NCBI GenBank assembly: GCA_014529385.2
Contig: CM043950.1
Coordinates: forward strand, 74,035,935 to 74,099,934
DNA from: Adiantum capillus-veneris
Lineage: Eukaryota > Streptophyta > Polypodiopsida > Polypodiales > Pteridaceae
Direction: 5' to 3'
DNA length: 64,000 bases
The translations under genes were made by a program, and so were the position numbers. This document shows positions 52,621-62,670 of this stretch, in pieces; position 1 is the stretch's first letter; every line of letters starts with the position of its first letter. The notes under the pieces are model-generated. The model was given only the letters and a program-made list of their open reading frames with translations, did no database searches and was not told the origin of the DNA.

Positions 52621-54550
52621 GCCTCACGAGGGACTCCAGTTCGATACTTGGGCTGTTAGGTTGGCTTGGACTTGTCTCTTGAGCAGCAGATTGCTCCCCT
52701 CCTCTTGTCCATCCGGAGAAAGCTGTTACATTGGAGCTCCGCACGACTTTCTCTGGCTAGCAGAGTTGTAGTGGCCAACCCATTGTTGTATGTGGTACAT
52801 CACTTCTTGGTGGATCTTTTTGAGTTCCTGCATCAGCTAGGTAGAGAGGCTGATCAACAATTTCCTGTGGTCAGGGCGCGACACTCAAATAGCCCAAGCC
52901 AAAGTGCCCTGGCAGGTCATCACTCTACCTTGTTCTCAGGGGGGTTGGGGATCATAGACCCAACACAGCAGTGTAGAGCCCTACTTGGGAAGTTTCTTGT
53001 CAAAGGATTGCTTCCAACGAAGGAGTCCTGGAAGGAGTTTTTGCTTCCGTGGTTTAGTGCTAGAGTGCCTCAGGCTGAAGGCCCTTGGAGAACTTCAACC
53101 AAATAAATTTTCACATAGATGTGCACAATTGGATTGAGCAGGAGACTGGAGAATTGTTTTGCTTTGAGCCTGATTTGCTCACAGCTGCGGAGAGGCTTGG
53201 AGCAGCACCAGTCTACTTGCACGGAGGAGTGCCTCATACAGCCCCTTGTTTGGAACTCCATTGTTAGCACTCAGAAAGGTCACTTGGTTGGTAGTAGGCC
53301 TCATGTTTCTTGGGGACCCATGGCAGAGGGTCCAGCATGCACTTTAGGTGACTGGCTACAGTTCTCAGGCTTGTCAGAGGACCTTCAAAGCATCCAGCTA
53401 CAGGGCATGAGAGGGGTGAAGAACATGTGTCAAGACATCATAGAGGTAGTACCAGCTGAGTGGCTCACACCTCTGCAGTCAGCACCGCCCTAGATGGAAG
53501 GGGGCCTTTCATGCGACTGGAGGTCCTCATCGCAGTTTGGGCTTGCTCAGAGACTGAACCCTCCCTGTTTTTTGAGCTACAAGGTGAGGGTCGTTTACAC
53601 CAAGTTTCAGTAGAGGCCACACATGTTGCCAAGTGTTGTTTTCAGAGGATCCGAGTGGTGGGCATTTGTGGGAGGACTTGTGTCATGATCCTAACCCAAC
53701 AGCTCTTGACATTAAAAACTAGAGGCTGTGGGGTTGAGAGAGCTGCCCACTGGCACGAGTGCAATGGGATCCTAGAGAGTGGTTTTGGAGAGACCCTTTC
53801 ACCTCAGATGTCCCTTTCTTTTAGTACACTGTTCGACTGGGATGTCACATACTTGCAACACGGAGAGAGGCTCGTCCTGCTGCAACACCTCATTGGCAAG
53901 AGGAGGGTCTCACAGCTGAGTTCTTGTCAGCTTTGTGGGTGTGGTTGTGGGACACCAGATAACCGCAGCGAGTCACTTTGTTTCAGTAGCTGGCTGCACA
54001 TAGAGCTACAGTAGTGGGGAGCCGTCTTGTACATAGTGGTCTCTTGGCAGCATGCACAGCTTGTGACCATCCTGTGGAGAGTCAACGTCATTGTCTTTGA
54101 AACTGTCCTATAGCATGGCATGTTTGGCTGATGCCAGCTCTTTCCCACAGCACAACAGTATACTTCAGGGACAGTTGCTTGGTCAACTCTCACGGGCCGG
54201 GCACTACAATTTGAGCTATCCTCCACCAACAAGATGATAGTGATACAGGGGGGTTGACCTACACTCTAGCCTGCTACAGAGCTTACTCCACAGGAGTGGT
54301 GCACTCAGAGAGAGAGGAGTGTTGGGAGTTCGTCTCACCTTCTACCACTAGCAAAGACATCTCGGGATCTTTAGCTAGATCTGATTCATACTCTCAGGGG
54401 ACAGTTCAAGAGACTCTTAAGTGTCTCTGACCGCATGCGGGAGTGTAGAGATGCTTTCCTTCGACTCAGGCGCTATGGGCCTTTCTTCACCATGGTCGAG
54501 GGTGTGCTGAAATGGCACTACCGTCCACCTGTGTGGCTATTCCCTTCTCC
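52621..54550 (+). pseudogene. LINE-C C-terminal region
   Basis: Broken frames follow the reverse transcriptase: LLSIRRKLLHWSSARLSLAS and RVVVANPLLYVVHHFLVDLF are the usual LINE thumb region. SCQLCGCGCGTP near 53,920 may be the zf-RVT Cys cluster. The remainder has no motif I can name. Confidence 0.6.
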
Positions 54551-54690
54551 CATTTCTTGATTTAGCCTCATTGTACATATGATGTTTTTTCGTTGGAAGA
54601 GTCTCCCATTATGATTGTTGTAGCCCTCTCTAGTAGAGGTGGTTGTAGCCCAATGGGTAGTTTCATTAACTAATAGAAGGATCTTTTTTT

Positions 54691-56093
54691 GAAAAATAAA
54701 TGGCTCATACATGGGTAAACATTGGAAAAGATATAAATCTATCATATGTAGAGCTTTAGGTATTGTAAGCAATGTAGAACAATATACAATCTTGTAGCAA
54801 GGAGAGTACAGAGAGATACAATGCAAAGTAGATTAGTGGAAAATCAAAATTTAGATTAGCACTATTACATAGTGATGGGGTCATTCACCCATGCACTCTC
54901 AAGGTAGAGCATAAATAGCGATATAGACAACTAGAGCTAGTAGGCAGGAAAACAAGGGACTGTTTATCCTTCAATATAGGATGCCATGGTTTATGGAGAT
55001 TTTCACCTGCACATGGCTCTGAGTGCCACGTGGACATGCTTCATCAACTTCCAGAGCCAATTTTGTACCGATACCTAGATAGGAGTGTCTAGAATCCTAG
55101 GAGGATTCGGCAATTTTGTGATCCTGTTTGCAAGACCTGCATTGGAACCTTCTTGCATAAATGGTTTTTACACACGTTTTGACAAATGTTTTTATACTAC
55201 AGTGGGAATCTAGCATGACGTGCATGGAGTTTTGGATAGAAGAATCCAACCAGACATTCCCCACGTCAATTGGATTCTCGGGTGGACATATGTGCGATGA
55301 TTTCACCCAAAAACTTAGCTGAGTCAAGTTTATTCATATATCATTTTGGTGATTTATTTTTATGACTTTGTCTTCCAAACTTGCCCTACCTAAGTCTTAA
55401 AATGTTCATAACCAATAACTTGGCGTTAAAGGGATTATGGGAGCCGACGTTTTGAAGCAGATGAGCAAGCACTAGCAGAGAGCAACCCTAGAGTTTTGCA
55501 TAATCCTGTCCACCATCTTTCTCCCCAGACTCAGATCAGCCCAACGTTTTGCTTCAGCTCCAAATTCAGCCCAGTGTTTTTAGTTTTCAATCCCTCCCCT
55601 CGCTAGTTGCGGCCCAGATCTGCTAACGCTAGCCTCTCTACTGTAGCCCAGTACTTTAACAGCCCATTGAGCCTCTTCTCTGCCATTCCCTTGCCGCATC
55701 AAGTGTTCCAATTTTTGTCCATCATCGGCATCATCATCATCTACGTTTTTAGCTCTGCTTTGTGTGATAGATTTGCTGAGTTTTTCATGTCAGATCTGCG
55801 TTTTTGAAGCCAGCTATCAACCCTTCATTCCTCACATCGGGAACGCAAATCAGCCCTAGATCTACCCCTTGGTGGCCATCAGCAACCCCTCATCAAAACT
55901 GTTCCAAGGTGCATCAAATCAGCCCCGGAGGTGCTCCATCTTGAAGAGTTAGAGAAGACATTCCCCATTCGAGTTAGTAGAGTTTGCACTTGGGGTATTG
56001 CATGTGTGTACATTCCATTCCTGCAATCAAAAGCAAACACCAAATCGGCAATGGTTTGGGGGGGCCTTGAGAGGGTTTATTGGGACCCCATCG

Positions 56094-56095
<2 letters not shown>
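54691..56095. other. No gene seen
   Basis: Short frames only. At 55,440-55,930 CAGCCC-type segments give a texture like that of 61,380-61,600, upstream of the PPR relic; whether they are related was not established. Confidence 0.4.

Positions 56096-56152
<57 letters not shown>
56096..56152. repeat. (CT)n tract at the 5' edge of LINE-B
   Basis: 57 bases of CT repeat; the LINE-B reverse transcriptase begins in the next codons. Confidence 0.9.
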
Positions 56153-56156
<4 letters not shown>

Positions 56157-56164
56157 TTGTGCCT

Positions 56165-56850
56165 ATCTTCAAGGCAGTGATCCTACAGAGCCTGGGAACT
56201 ACCGCGCTATTATGGTTGGACACACATTGGCACGGTTGTATGCATCCATTCTTGAGCATCACTTGAGTAATTAGGCAGAGGGTGAGGGTGTACGAGCAAA
56301 GGGTCAGGCCGGTTTCAAAAGGGGTTTCTCCACTCTTGGTCATATTTTGACACTGAGAGCCATCATTGAGGAGGGCAGGTTACATGGGAGAAAGATTTAT
56401 TGTAGCTTTGTGGATTTTCACAAAGCATTTGACATGGTACCGAGAGCTCGATTGATGTGCAGACTACAGGAGATGGGGGTGCCCATAGAGTTGATTTGGG
56501 GGATTATGGCTTATTACATACCAGTGATGGGACATGTACGCACTCCGAAAGGGGTATCTCATTTAGTTCACTCTACTATTGGGGTGAAACAGGGCTGCCC
56601 ATTGTCTCCTACTCTATTTGGTATGTATATTGATTAGGTGTCTGATTTCATTGACAGAGGTGACCAATTGGTAGGGACATGGATCCCACTGTTGTTATAT
56701 GCTGATGATATTGTGTTGATATTTGACTCACCAGAGGGTATGCAACGACATTTGGATGCACTACACATTTTTGTAGAGGGTAGTGGATTGTGTGTAAACC
56801 TTGGTAAAACCAAGGTTATGGTGTTTAACACCTCACCACAGTGGTAGGAG
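56165..56850 (+). pseudogene. LINE-B reverse transcriptase
   Basis: NYRAIMVGHTLARLYASILE; AGFKRGFSTLGHILTLRAII; CSFVDFHKAFDMVPRARLMC (first Asp); KQGCPLSPTLFGMYID; LLLYADDIVLIFDSPEGMQR (YADD active site); CVNLGKTKVMVFN. Only about three stops (near 56,273, 56,635 and 56,845), much cleaner than the copy at 37,210. All catalytic Asp are present. Confidence 0.9.
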
Positions 56851-57136
56851 ATCAACAACTACTTTCACATATGGTTAGGTGATTGTGGAGTATACAGATG
56901 CATACACTTACCTGGGGGTAATCTTTACTGGGCCGAGATTTTCTTTGAGAAGGGCAGCAGAGAGGAGACTGACTAGAGCTTATGCAACTTTGGGAGGACT
57001 GGAGAGGATGTGTTTGTAGATTCAGTTCCACAAACCTAGGACAAAGTTATGGCTCTTTGATACTTTGGTTGCTTCTACTATGCTATATGGGGTGTAGGTT
57101 TGGGGACCTTCTATAGGCCAAGATGGTTGGAGACGT

Positions 57137-58029
57137 ATGGAGAGGCCCTTGGTATCTAGGATCTCTCGATTGATTAGAGCCAAGGCCTCCATACCGCATG
57201 GTCTCATTCGAGCGGAGTTAGCTGCCACCCTATGGAGATTGAGGCGCTTACCAGATCCGTCTCCTTTGTACACAGCCTATGGGATACTACCACAAATCGA
57301 TATGCTAGGTTGGCCCTAGAGTCCTCCCGACAGTTAGCTCTACAGGGCGATACATCATGTTGGTATGCACAAAAGGCATCATGGTTTCAGACACATGGCT
57401 TCACCATGGACAACAGGCTGCCTCCTTTTCAGTACTCCCTACAGGCACCCCTGATGTCTCTAACACGGGTGGAGATTAATATACTCATTCGTCAGGATTT
57501 GATCCAGCTAGACACGACGAGGACATGGATAGAGCTGGTACAAGAGTTGGGCACGAAGATGGCTTTCTATAGAGAACATCTTCTCCACCTCACAGGGGAT
57601 GGGTTTTTTATTCGACCTGGCTGTATGGACACACATCTCTCTGATGGTTTGCGTTCTGCCATTGGCTAGATACGCACATCCTCACATCAACTCGAGATTG
57701 AGATTGGCAGATTCAGAGCGATACCGAAAAATAGCACGATATGCCCTTTATGTCATCTAGAGGCAGAGACAGAGTTACATTACATATATCATTGCACAAT
57801 GTCCTATGAGATACAAGGCTGTTTTCATTGTCTATTCAGAGAGGGTTTTGGGCCTCTATCTAGGGTCATGAGTTATGAGGATCAGAGATGTCTTGGACTG
57901 TATCTACTTGAGTTACATAGGCATAGAGACACCTTACTGAGGAGAGTGGGAGAGAGACAGTCCCAGAGACAAATTAGAGATTTCTTTACACTAGATATTG
58001 GACAACGAGAGGAGCAGCCACCATTGTAG
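57137..58029 (+). pseudogene. LINE-B C-terminal region
   Basis: Frames 57,137-57,319 and 57,232-57,669, then 57,799-58,029. The segment near 57,740-57,800 (CPLCHLEAETELHYIYHC in the reading that fits) has the CxxC...H...C pattern of a zf-RVT finger. GPLSRVMSYEDQRCLGLYLL follows and ends the protein at 58,029. It matches the minus-strand relic 1,178-1,387. Confidence 0.8.
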
Positions 58030-58215
58030 AGCTCTACCCACACTCATACTACCACTACTGGCACTCGCATAGAGCGAGCATTGGAGCTAGGGAGATCTAG
58101 ATGACCGCGATTGAGGAGAGGAGCTACACAGTATTGACGGAGACTACAACAAAGGATTCGAGCCATACTTTCTCGACATCGAGAGTGCATATGAGGATGG
58201 ATCTATACCATATCT

Positions 58216-58232
58216 CCCCCCCCCCCCCCCCC
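58216..58232. repeat. Poly-C run in the LINE-B 3' UTR
   Basis: 17 consecutive C; equivalent to G883-912 of the minus-strand copy. Confidence 0.85.
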
Positions 58233-58429
58233 AATGTACTACATATTGTATTGAGCACCATTTGTAGTAGCTGGCACACCCATACTCTCCTAGCTTGTAG
58301 TAGTTGTATTTTTGTTTCAGTTCTTCTTCTTCTTGATCCTGCACATGGTATCAGACTCACTATGTTGTAACAGCTTGGTCTCATAGGTCATTTTGGACTT
58401 TTGAAGACGTTAATATATCATTTCATTTC

Positions 58430-58431
<2 letters not shown>

Positions 58432-58472
<41 letters not shown>

Positions 58473-58516
58473 AATAGTTTCCTACGACGTTAAAACTCTC
58501 TTCTTCTTCTTCTTCT

Positions 58517-58555
<39 letters not shown>

Positions 58556-58614
58556 AATAGTTTCCTACGACGTTAAAACTCTCTTCTTCTTCTTCTTCTT
58601 CTTCTTCTTCTTCT

Positions 58615-58660
<46 letters not shown>
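58432..58660. repeat. Compound (CT)n/(TTC)n with a duplicated spacer
   Basis: CT tracts 58,432-58,471, 58,521-58,554 and 58,619-58,660 alternate with TTC runs. TAAATAGTTTCCTACGACGT, followed by TAAAACTCTC, occurs twice exactly (58,471-58,500 and 58,554-58,583). The array grew by copying a whole block of about 85 bp. Confidence 0.9.
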
Positions 58661-58661
<1 letters not shown>

Positions 58662-59339
58662 ATGAAATAAAAGGAACCATCTCTCATGCTAAGTGGCACA
58701 CCTTAACGGAAGGAAAGAACTAAAAATTTGTGGAAGTGAACCATTCCGCTGCACTTGAGAGAGATGGCCTCCTTATATAATGTTATGGGAGGAATATTCT
58801 ATGAATATTTTGTAGAAACAATCTCGGGGGTTTGCAAGTTGGGCTCCCTAATTAGCTCCGGATCATCCACAGTCACAATGAAGACCTCATCAGCAAGTAA
58901 GCTGGAATCCACCAAATATATGTGCACTATTCACTTCTCCTCATATGGGAACCTTATAAACTGTGTGACATACATGATGGTGGGCAAAACTAACAGATGG
59001 GCATTGCAGGTATACTAAAAGGTATATGTTCAAATATACAAAAGAATGCACGCAATATATGGAGAGATGCACTCTCTATCAAGAATGTTTATATGGATCA
59101 CATCTAGAGGATAAGATTCCAAATTTATTTATTTAGGAATATGGAACAATGAGATATAAACATCTTGTGGTATATCCGATTACATGAGAGGCATTTACCT
59201 AGAACTTAGATATATATATATACACACACATACAAATACATATATAGAGATACTTTCAATTGGGGTACTTCTAGAATATGTATGTGTGTGTGTGCGCGCA
59301 CGCACGCACACGCTCAAATGAACTTTAGCGCGCACATAA
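58661..59339. other. No gene seen
   Basis: Short TA/CA runs near 59,210-59,240 and a GT/GC run at 59,280-59,310. Nothing else recognised. Confidence 0.5.
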
Positions 59340-60190
59340 GATGCAAGGAGGCCTCAACATTCTTGATACTCATTATCATATGCCGGCCAGAGGACCTCTT
59401 TGTTGCCTCTTTTTCTTCAACAACTAAAGTTTGGACTAAGATGTTGACAGCCTTGTGCGGACACATGAGAATTCATACTTGTAGCTATTGGATAATGATT
59501 ATAAAGATCTCATCTATGAGTGTGCTTCTAGTTGCATCTAGACATCCATTTGCTACTTGTTTGATCTCAGCTAGGTAGGAGATATTGTGTTATCTTGCCG
59601 CCTCCTGCACATGGGCTAAAGGTTGCGCTCTCATTCATTGGCGTAGGGCCTTTCTACAATCACTCACATCAACTTATCCCAAGAAAGCATAATATCTCTT
59701 TACGCCTTGTATAGGTCATGTTGATGATGTGGTTATTAAGGATGGTATGGTCCTTTATTTTCCTACGGTTGCTTATAGGATATGGCACTTGAGTATGGAT
59801 AATTGCACCATGTAGAGAGCTATTACCGAGCTTTTTACACCTTTTTCATCCATTTTCTATACTTGAAGTGTGGACTGCTTGCCAGGATTGGTGTTTTGAT
59901 TGTGCGAGCTACTAGGTTTTGTGTGCTTACTTCTCATGCATATTGTTTGCTCATTCCTCCACTGTAGACTGTGAATCAAGCTATAAATTATGGTGTTTCC
60001 AAGAGCCCTTTTGTTGGTGGAAAAGTGCCTTGCAAACCATTTAGAAATGCAAAATGCATATCAAACAACGGGTCTCCTGTTGTCATTGTATCCCAACTCC
60101 GCTCCCTGCTGAAGCATTTTTGGCACGCCCACATAGTGCTTCTAAATGTTGTTGCCACCATCCCAATTAGACTATACCTCCACAAGTAGT
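59340..60190 (+). repeat. Repeat Y, diverged copy (LINE-like)
   Basis: 59,390-59,690 is similar to 18,230-18,589, and 59,700-59,790 to 39,570-39,640 (both with GATGATGTGGTTATTAAGG-like sequence). It is probably an old LINE tail with every frame broken. Confidence 0.4.
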
Positions 60191-61085
60191 AGCAATGCTC
60201 TCATGCTTAGGATCTTCTTTGTGAAGTTACATTCAATATCATTCACATGGCATTACTTTTTGAGGATTTTACAGCTGATTTCAATGGCAATAGATTGGTG
60301 GTGCTCATCGCTCCTCCCTCAACTACATCAAAGCCGACTTTGTTGTATACTTCCAATTTCCACTTTTGATGTCTTCATAATTGTGTCTCTCGAGTATATT
60401 TGCTTTGATGAAATTTATTTGGTTCTCAAATACATAATCATTGTATCTGCAACAAGCCTTGTAGTATCTTTCTCATACGATAATATGAGCAAATTGGGGG
60501 ATTAGCAAGGGTAGAGTGGCCAAGTTGGAGTTACCTCTTCTTTTCCATGCCGTTGTATAATATGCTTCTACATGACATGCTTTGCGGCACCCATGTCACC
60601 ACATCATAAAAAATGCCATGCATCAATAGAGTTGGTATGCTAAGATTTGGCTCTTTTTGAGTAGATGAGTGGAATGGAAATCCAGTGAAATGTCATTTCT
60701 TGCAACATTCTTTTGGAGGGGCTTCTAAGAGCTGGCCTGGTGAAGCCAATCAATCAAGTTTTCTCCCTCATGTGCGGCGTAGCTGATTTGTGTCACACCC
60801 TATGTGCATGAGGAGAAGTTGTGTACTCCTAGGGTTTAGGACAGTCTAGGTAGTGTCCTGGCACCTTTTGAGCATGTACGCAAGACATGCACAACCAGGC
60901 ACTTTAGTTAGTTGCATACCCTTTGGTTATACATGAGCACCTTACTATGTCTGCTAGGTGTAGGCACAAGGGAATGTTCCCATAATGGGGATCCTAGTCA
61001 CTAGTTGTCTGTCCTAGGTAGGTAATGCGGACATGATTAATAAGTGACTTCTAGCACTTTTAATGAAGTCGTGGGGTCAAAACTG
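60191..61085. other. No gene seen
   Basis: Non-coding as far as I can tell; upstream flank of the PPR relic. Confidence 0.4.
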
Positions 61086-61360
61086 GCAGTATAAGAGAAA
61101 AAGTTGGGCTCCCCAATTTGAAGTCAAGTCAAGGCAGCAGCACGTACCCTCCACCGGCGTTTTCCATCACCCTGGCATTTCCTCTTTTCAGCCTGGCATT
61201 GCCCGACCCACCCTAGTGGCATTACCCGACCCACCCTCATTGCAGTATAAGAGAGAGCCTTGGGCTCTCCAATTTGAAGTCGAGTCAGTACCCAGCACCT
61301 CATGGGCAGCAGCACCCTCCACCAGCGTTTTCCATCACCCTGGCACTTCCTCTTTTCAGC
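61086..61360 (+). repeat. Direct duplication containing a TATA-like motif
   Basis: Units 61,086-61,191 and 61,242-61,360 both start GCAGTATAAGAGA and end CCTCTTTTCAGC, at roughly 85% identity with one insertion in the second. Each holds TATAAGAG at a TATA-box-like position. They lie 400-700 bases upstream of the PPR relic and could be a duplicated promoter or leader. Confidence 0.7.
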
Positions 61361-61500
61361 ATTTACCAGCAGATCACTAGCGTTTTCATGAGCAGCACCA
61401 ATACTTGCAGATAAAGACCAGCCCTAGCGTTTTCAGCCATAGAACATTTCAGCCTTTATTGCCAGCAATTTGCAGAATTCAGCCCTAAGGTTTCATGTTT

Positions 61501-61564
61501 CAGCATTCCCTCTTCAGATCAGCCCCAAGTTGCAGCATTCCCTCTTCGGATCAGCCCCAAGTTA
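61501..61564 (+). repeat. Two tandem 32-bp units
   Basis: CAGCATTCCCTCTTCAGATC and onward, repeated once with two differences. It lies within a Ser-rich frame (61,495-61,764) that could be the targeting-peptide end of the PPR gene. Confidence 0.75.
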
Positions 61565-61789
61565 CAGATCCAAGCAGAGTTCCATTAGCGTTTTCAGTTT
61601 TCAGGGCCTCTACTTCCGTACCGTCAATCTCTTGCATTCAGTGTATGATCCCATCAGCATCTAGATCCATTGTATCAGCATTTGTGCTATCTAAAGCAAA
61701 TACTGGTTGTGAAGCTGTTATCTTCGTCTACACGAGGCTAATAGGGTGCGTGTCAAAAGCCTGATGAAGTGACTGAGTTTTTTGTCACA

Positions 61790-62227
61790 CTGACGATAAC
61801 CTGATAAATGGCCTATTAAGGGTGAAGTAATTAGAAAGGTGCTCGCCATTTTTGCTCAAATAGAGAAGAGGGGATGCACCCCACATGTGTGCACTTACAG
61901 CGGATTGATCATAGATGGCCAAAAGGCAAGGGAAATCAACAAGGATCTTGCCATGTTTGCTCATATGGAGAAGGCTGGGTGCATTCCAGACGTTTGCACA
62001 TAAACCAGCGTGACAGGTGCCTTGCTAAAGGCCAATGAAGCCAGCAAGGCTCTGGCCATATTGACTCGGTTGAAGAAGGGCAGTTCCACCTTAGACATGG
62101 TCACCTGAAACAGCCAGTTAAATGGCCGATCCAAGGCCAAGGAAGTCTGAGATGGAGAGAAGGGGTTAATTCCACTCCAAACGTGTGCACCTACAACATT
62201 GTGATAACTCGGCTGGATAGGAAGGGA
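61790..62227 (+). pseudogene. PPR protein pseudogene
   Basis: Degenerate 35-residue pentatricopeptide repeats: DDNLINGLLRVK; VLAIFAQIEKRGCTPHVCTY; SGLIIDGQKAREINKDLAMF; AHMEKAGCIPDVCT; ALLKANEASKALAILTRLKK; TPNVCTYNIVITRLDRKG. The pattern VCTYxxLI...A...F..MEKxGCxPD is plain. Intact PPR proteins bind organellar RNA and act in editing, splicing or processing. Stops at about 62,001 and 62,107 and at least two frameshifts. The relic ends exactly at the start of the Copia-4 LTR, in mid-repeat, so the rest should lie beyond the window. Confidence 0.8.
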
Positions 62228-62562
62228 TGTGTGAACTTAGAGATTAACTTAAATGTGATTAATATCACTATTACTTAATATGCTAATGTCAATACATAAG
62301 AGAGTGCAAGATAGAAATAGAGCAATGACAATAGATTGCACTTGAATGGAGAGTGAAGACCTTGTTACAAATGAGGGCAGCTAATGGGATTTATATACAA
62401 GTTGAGGGAGTGAGGATTATCCATCACATGGGAATTATAGGTAGGTGGGAATATACACATGTTGAGACTTGCATAGGTAAAAAGGAATCCATGTGGGAAT
62501 TAGGGAATAGAGGTAGGTGGAAAGGAAGTCCACACTTATTATAATCATAAGTTACTTTTACA
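62228..62562 (-). repeat. Copia-4 3' LTR
   Basis: 335 bp in minus orientation, TGTAAAAGTAACTTATG to AAGTTCACACA. The inner edge is fixed by the polypurine tract, the outer edge by the sudden end of PPR similarity. The partner LTR is outside the window, so the target duplication cannot be read. Confidence 0.8.
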
Positions 62563-62577
62563 TCCCCCCTTAAGGGT
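62563..62577 (-). promoter_or_regulatory. Copia-4 polypurine tract
   Basis: Minus strand CCCTTAAGGGGGGA directly before the LTR. Confidence 0.8.
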
Positions 62578-62670
62578 GGACTTCTCGTTGTAACATTGAG
62601 ATTGATGAACAAAAGAGCTTTGTGAAGTAGCCATGTCGTAGATACATGCTATCCCCCCTCAATGAGAAGG

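Larger units (their letters stand above)
50340..54690 (+). mobile_element. LINE-C, long degraded copy
   Basis: About 4.3 kb of plus-strand LINE: endonuclease, reverse transcriptase and a long C-terminal region, ending at a T/A-rich end near 54,660-54,690. Its reverse transcriptase is clearly different from LINE-B and there is no CT tail. No ORF1 (gag-like) was recognised upstream. Confidence 0.85.
56153..58431 (+). mobile_element. LINE-B, 5'-truncated copy with complete 3' end
   Basis: Starts inside the reverse transcriptase (IVPIFKGSDPTEPGNYRAIM across a shift) directly after the CT tract. It continues through the C-terminal region, the poly-C run (58,216-58,232) and the 3' terminus (GGTCTCATAGG, then GAAGACGTTAATAT), and ends at the CT tract 58,432-58,471. 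It is the best-preserved 3' half of the family in the window. Confidence 0.9.
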
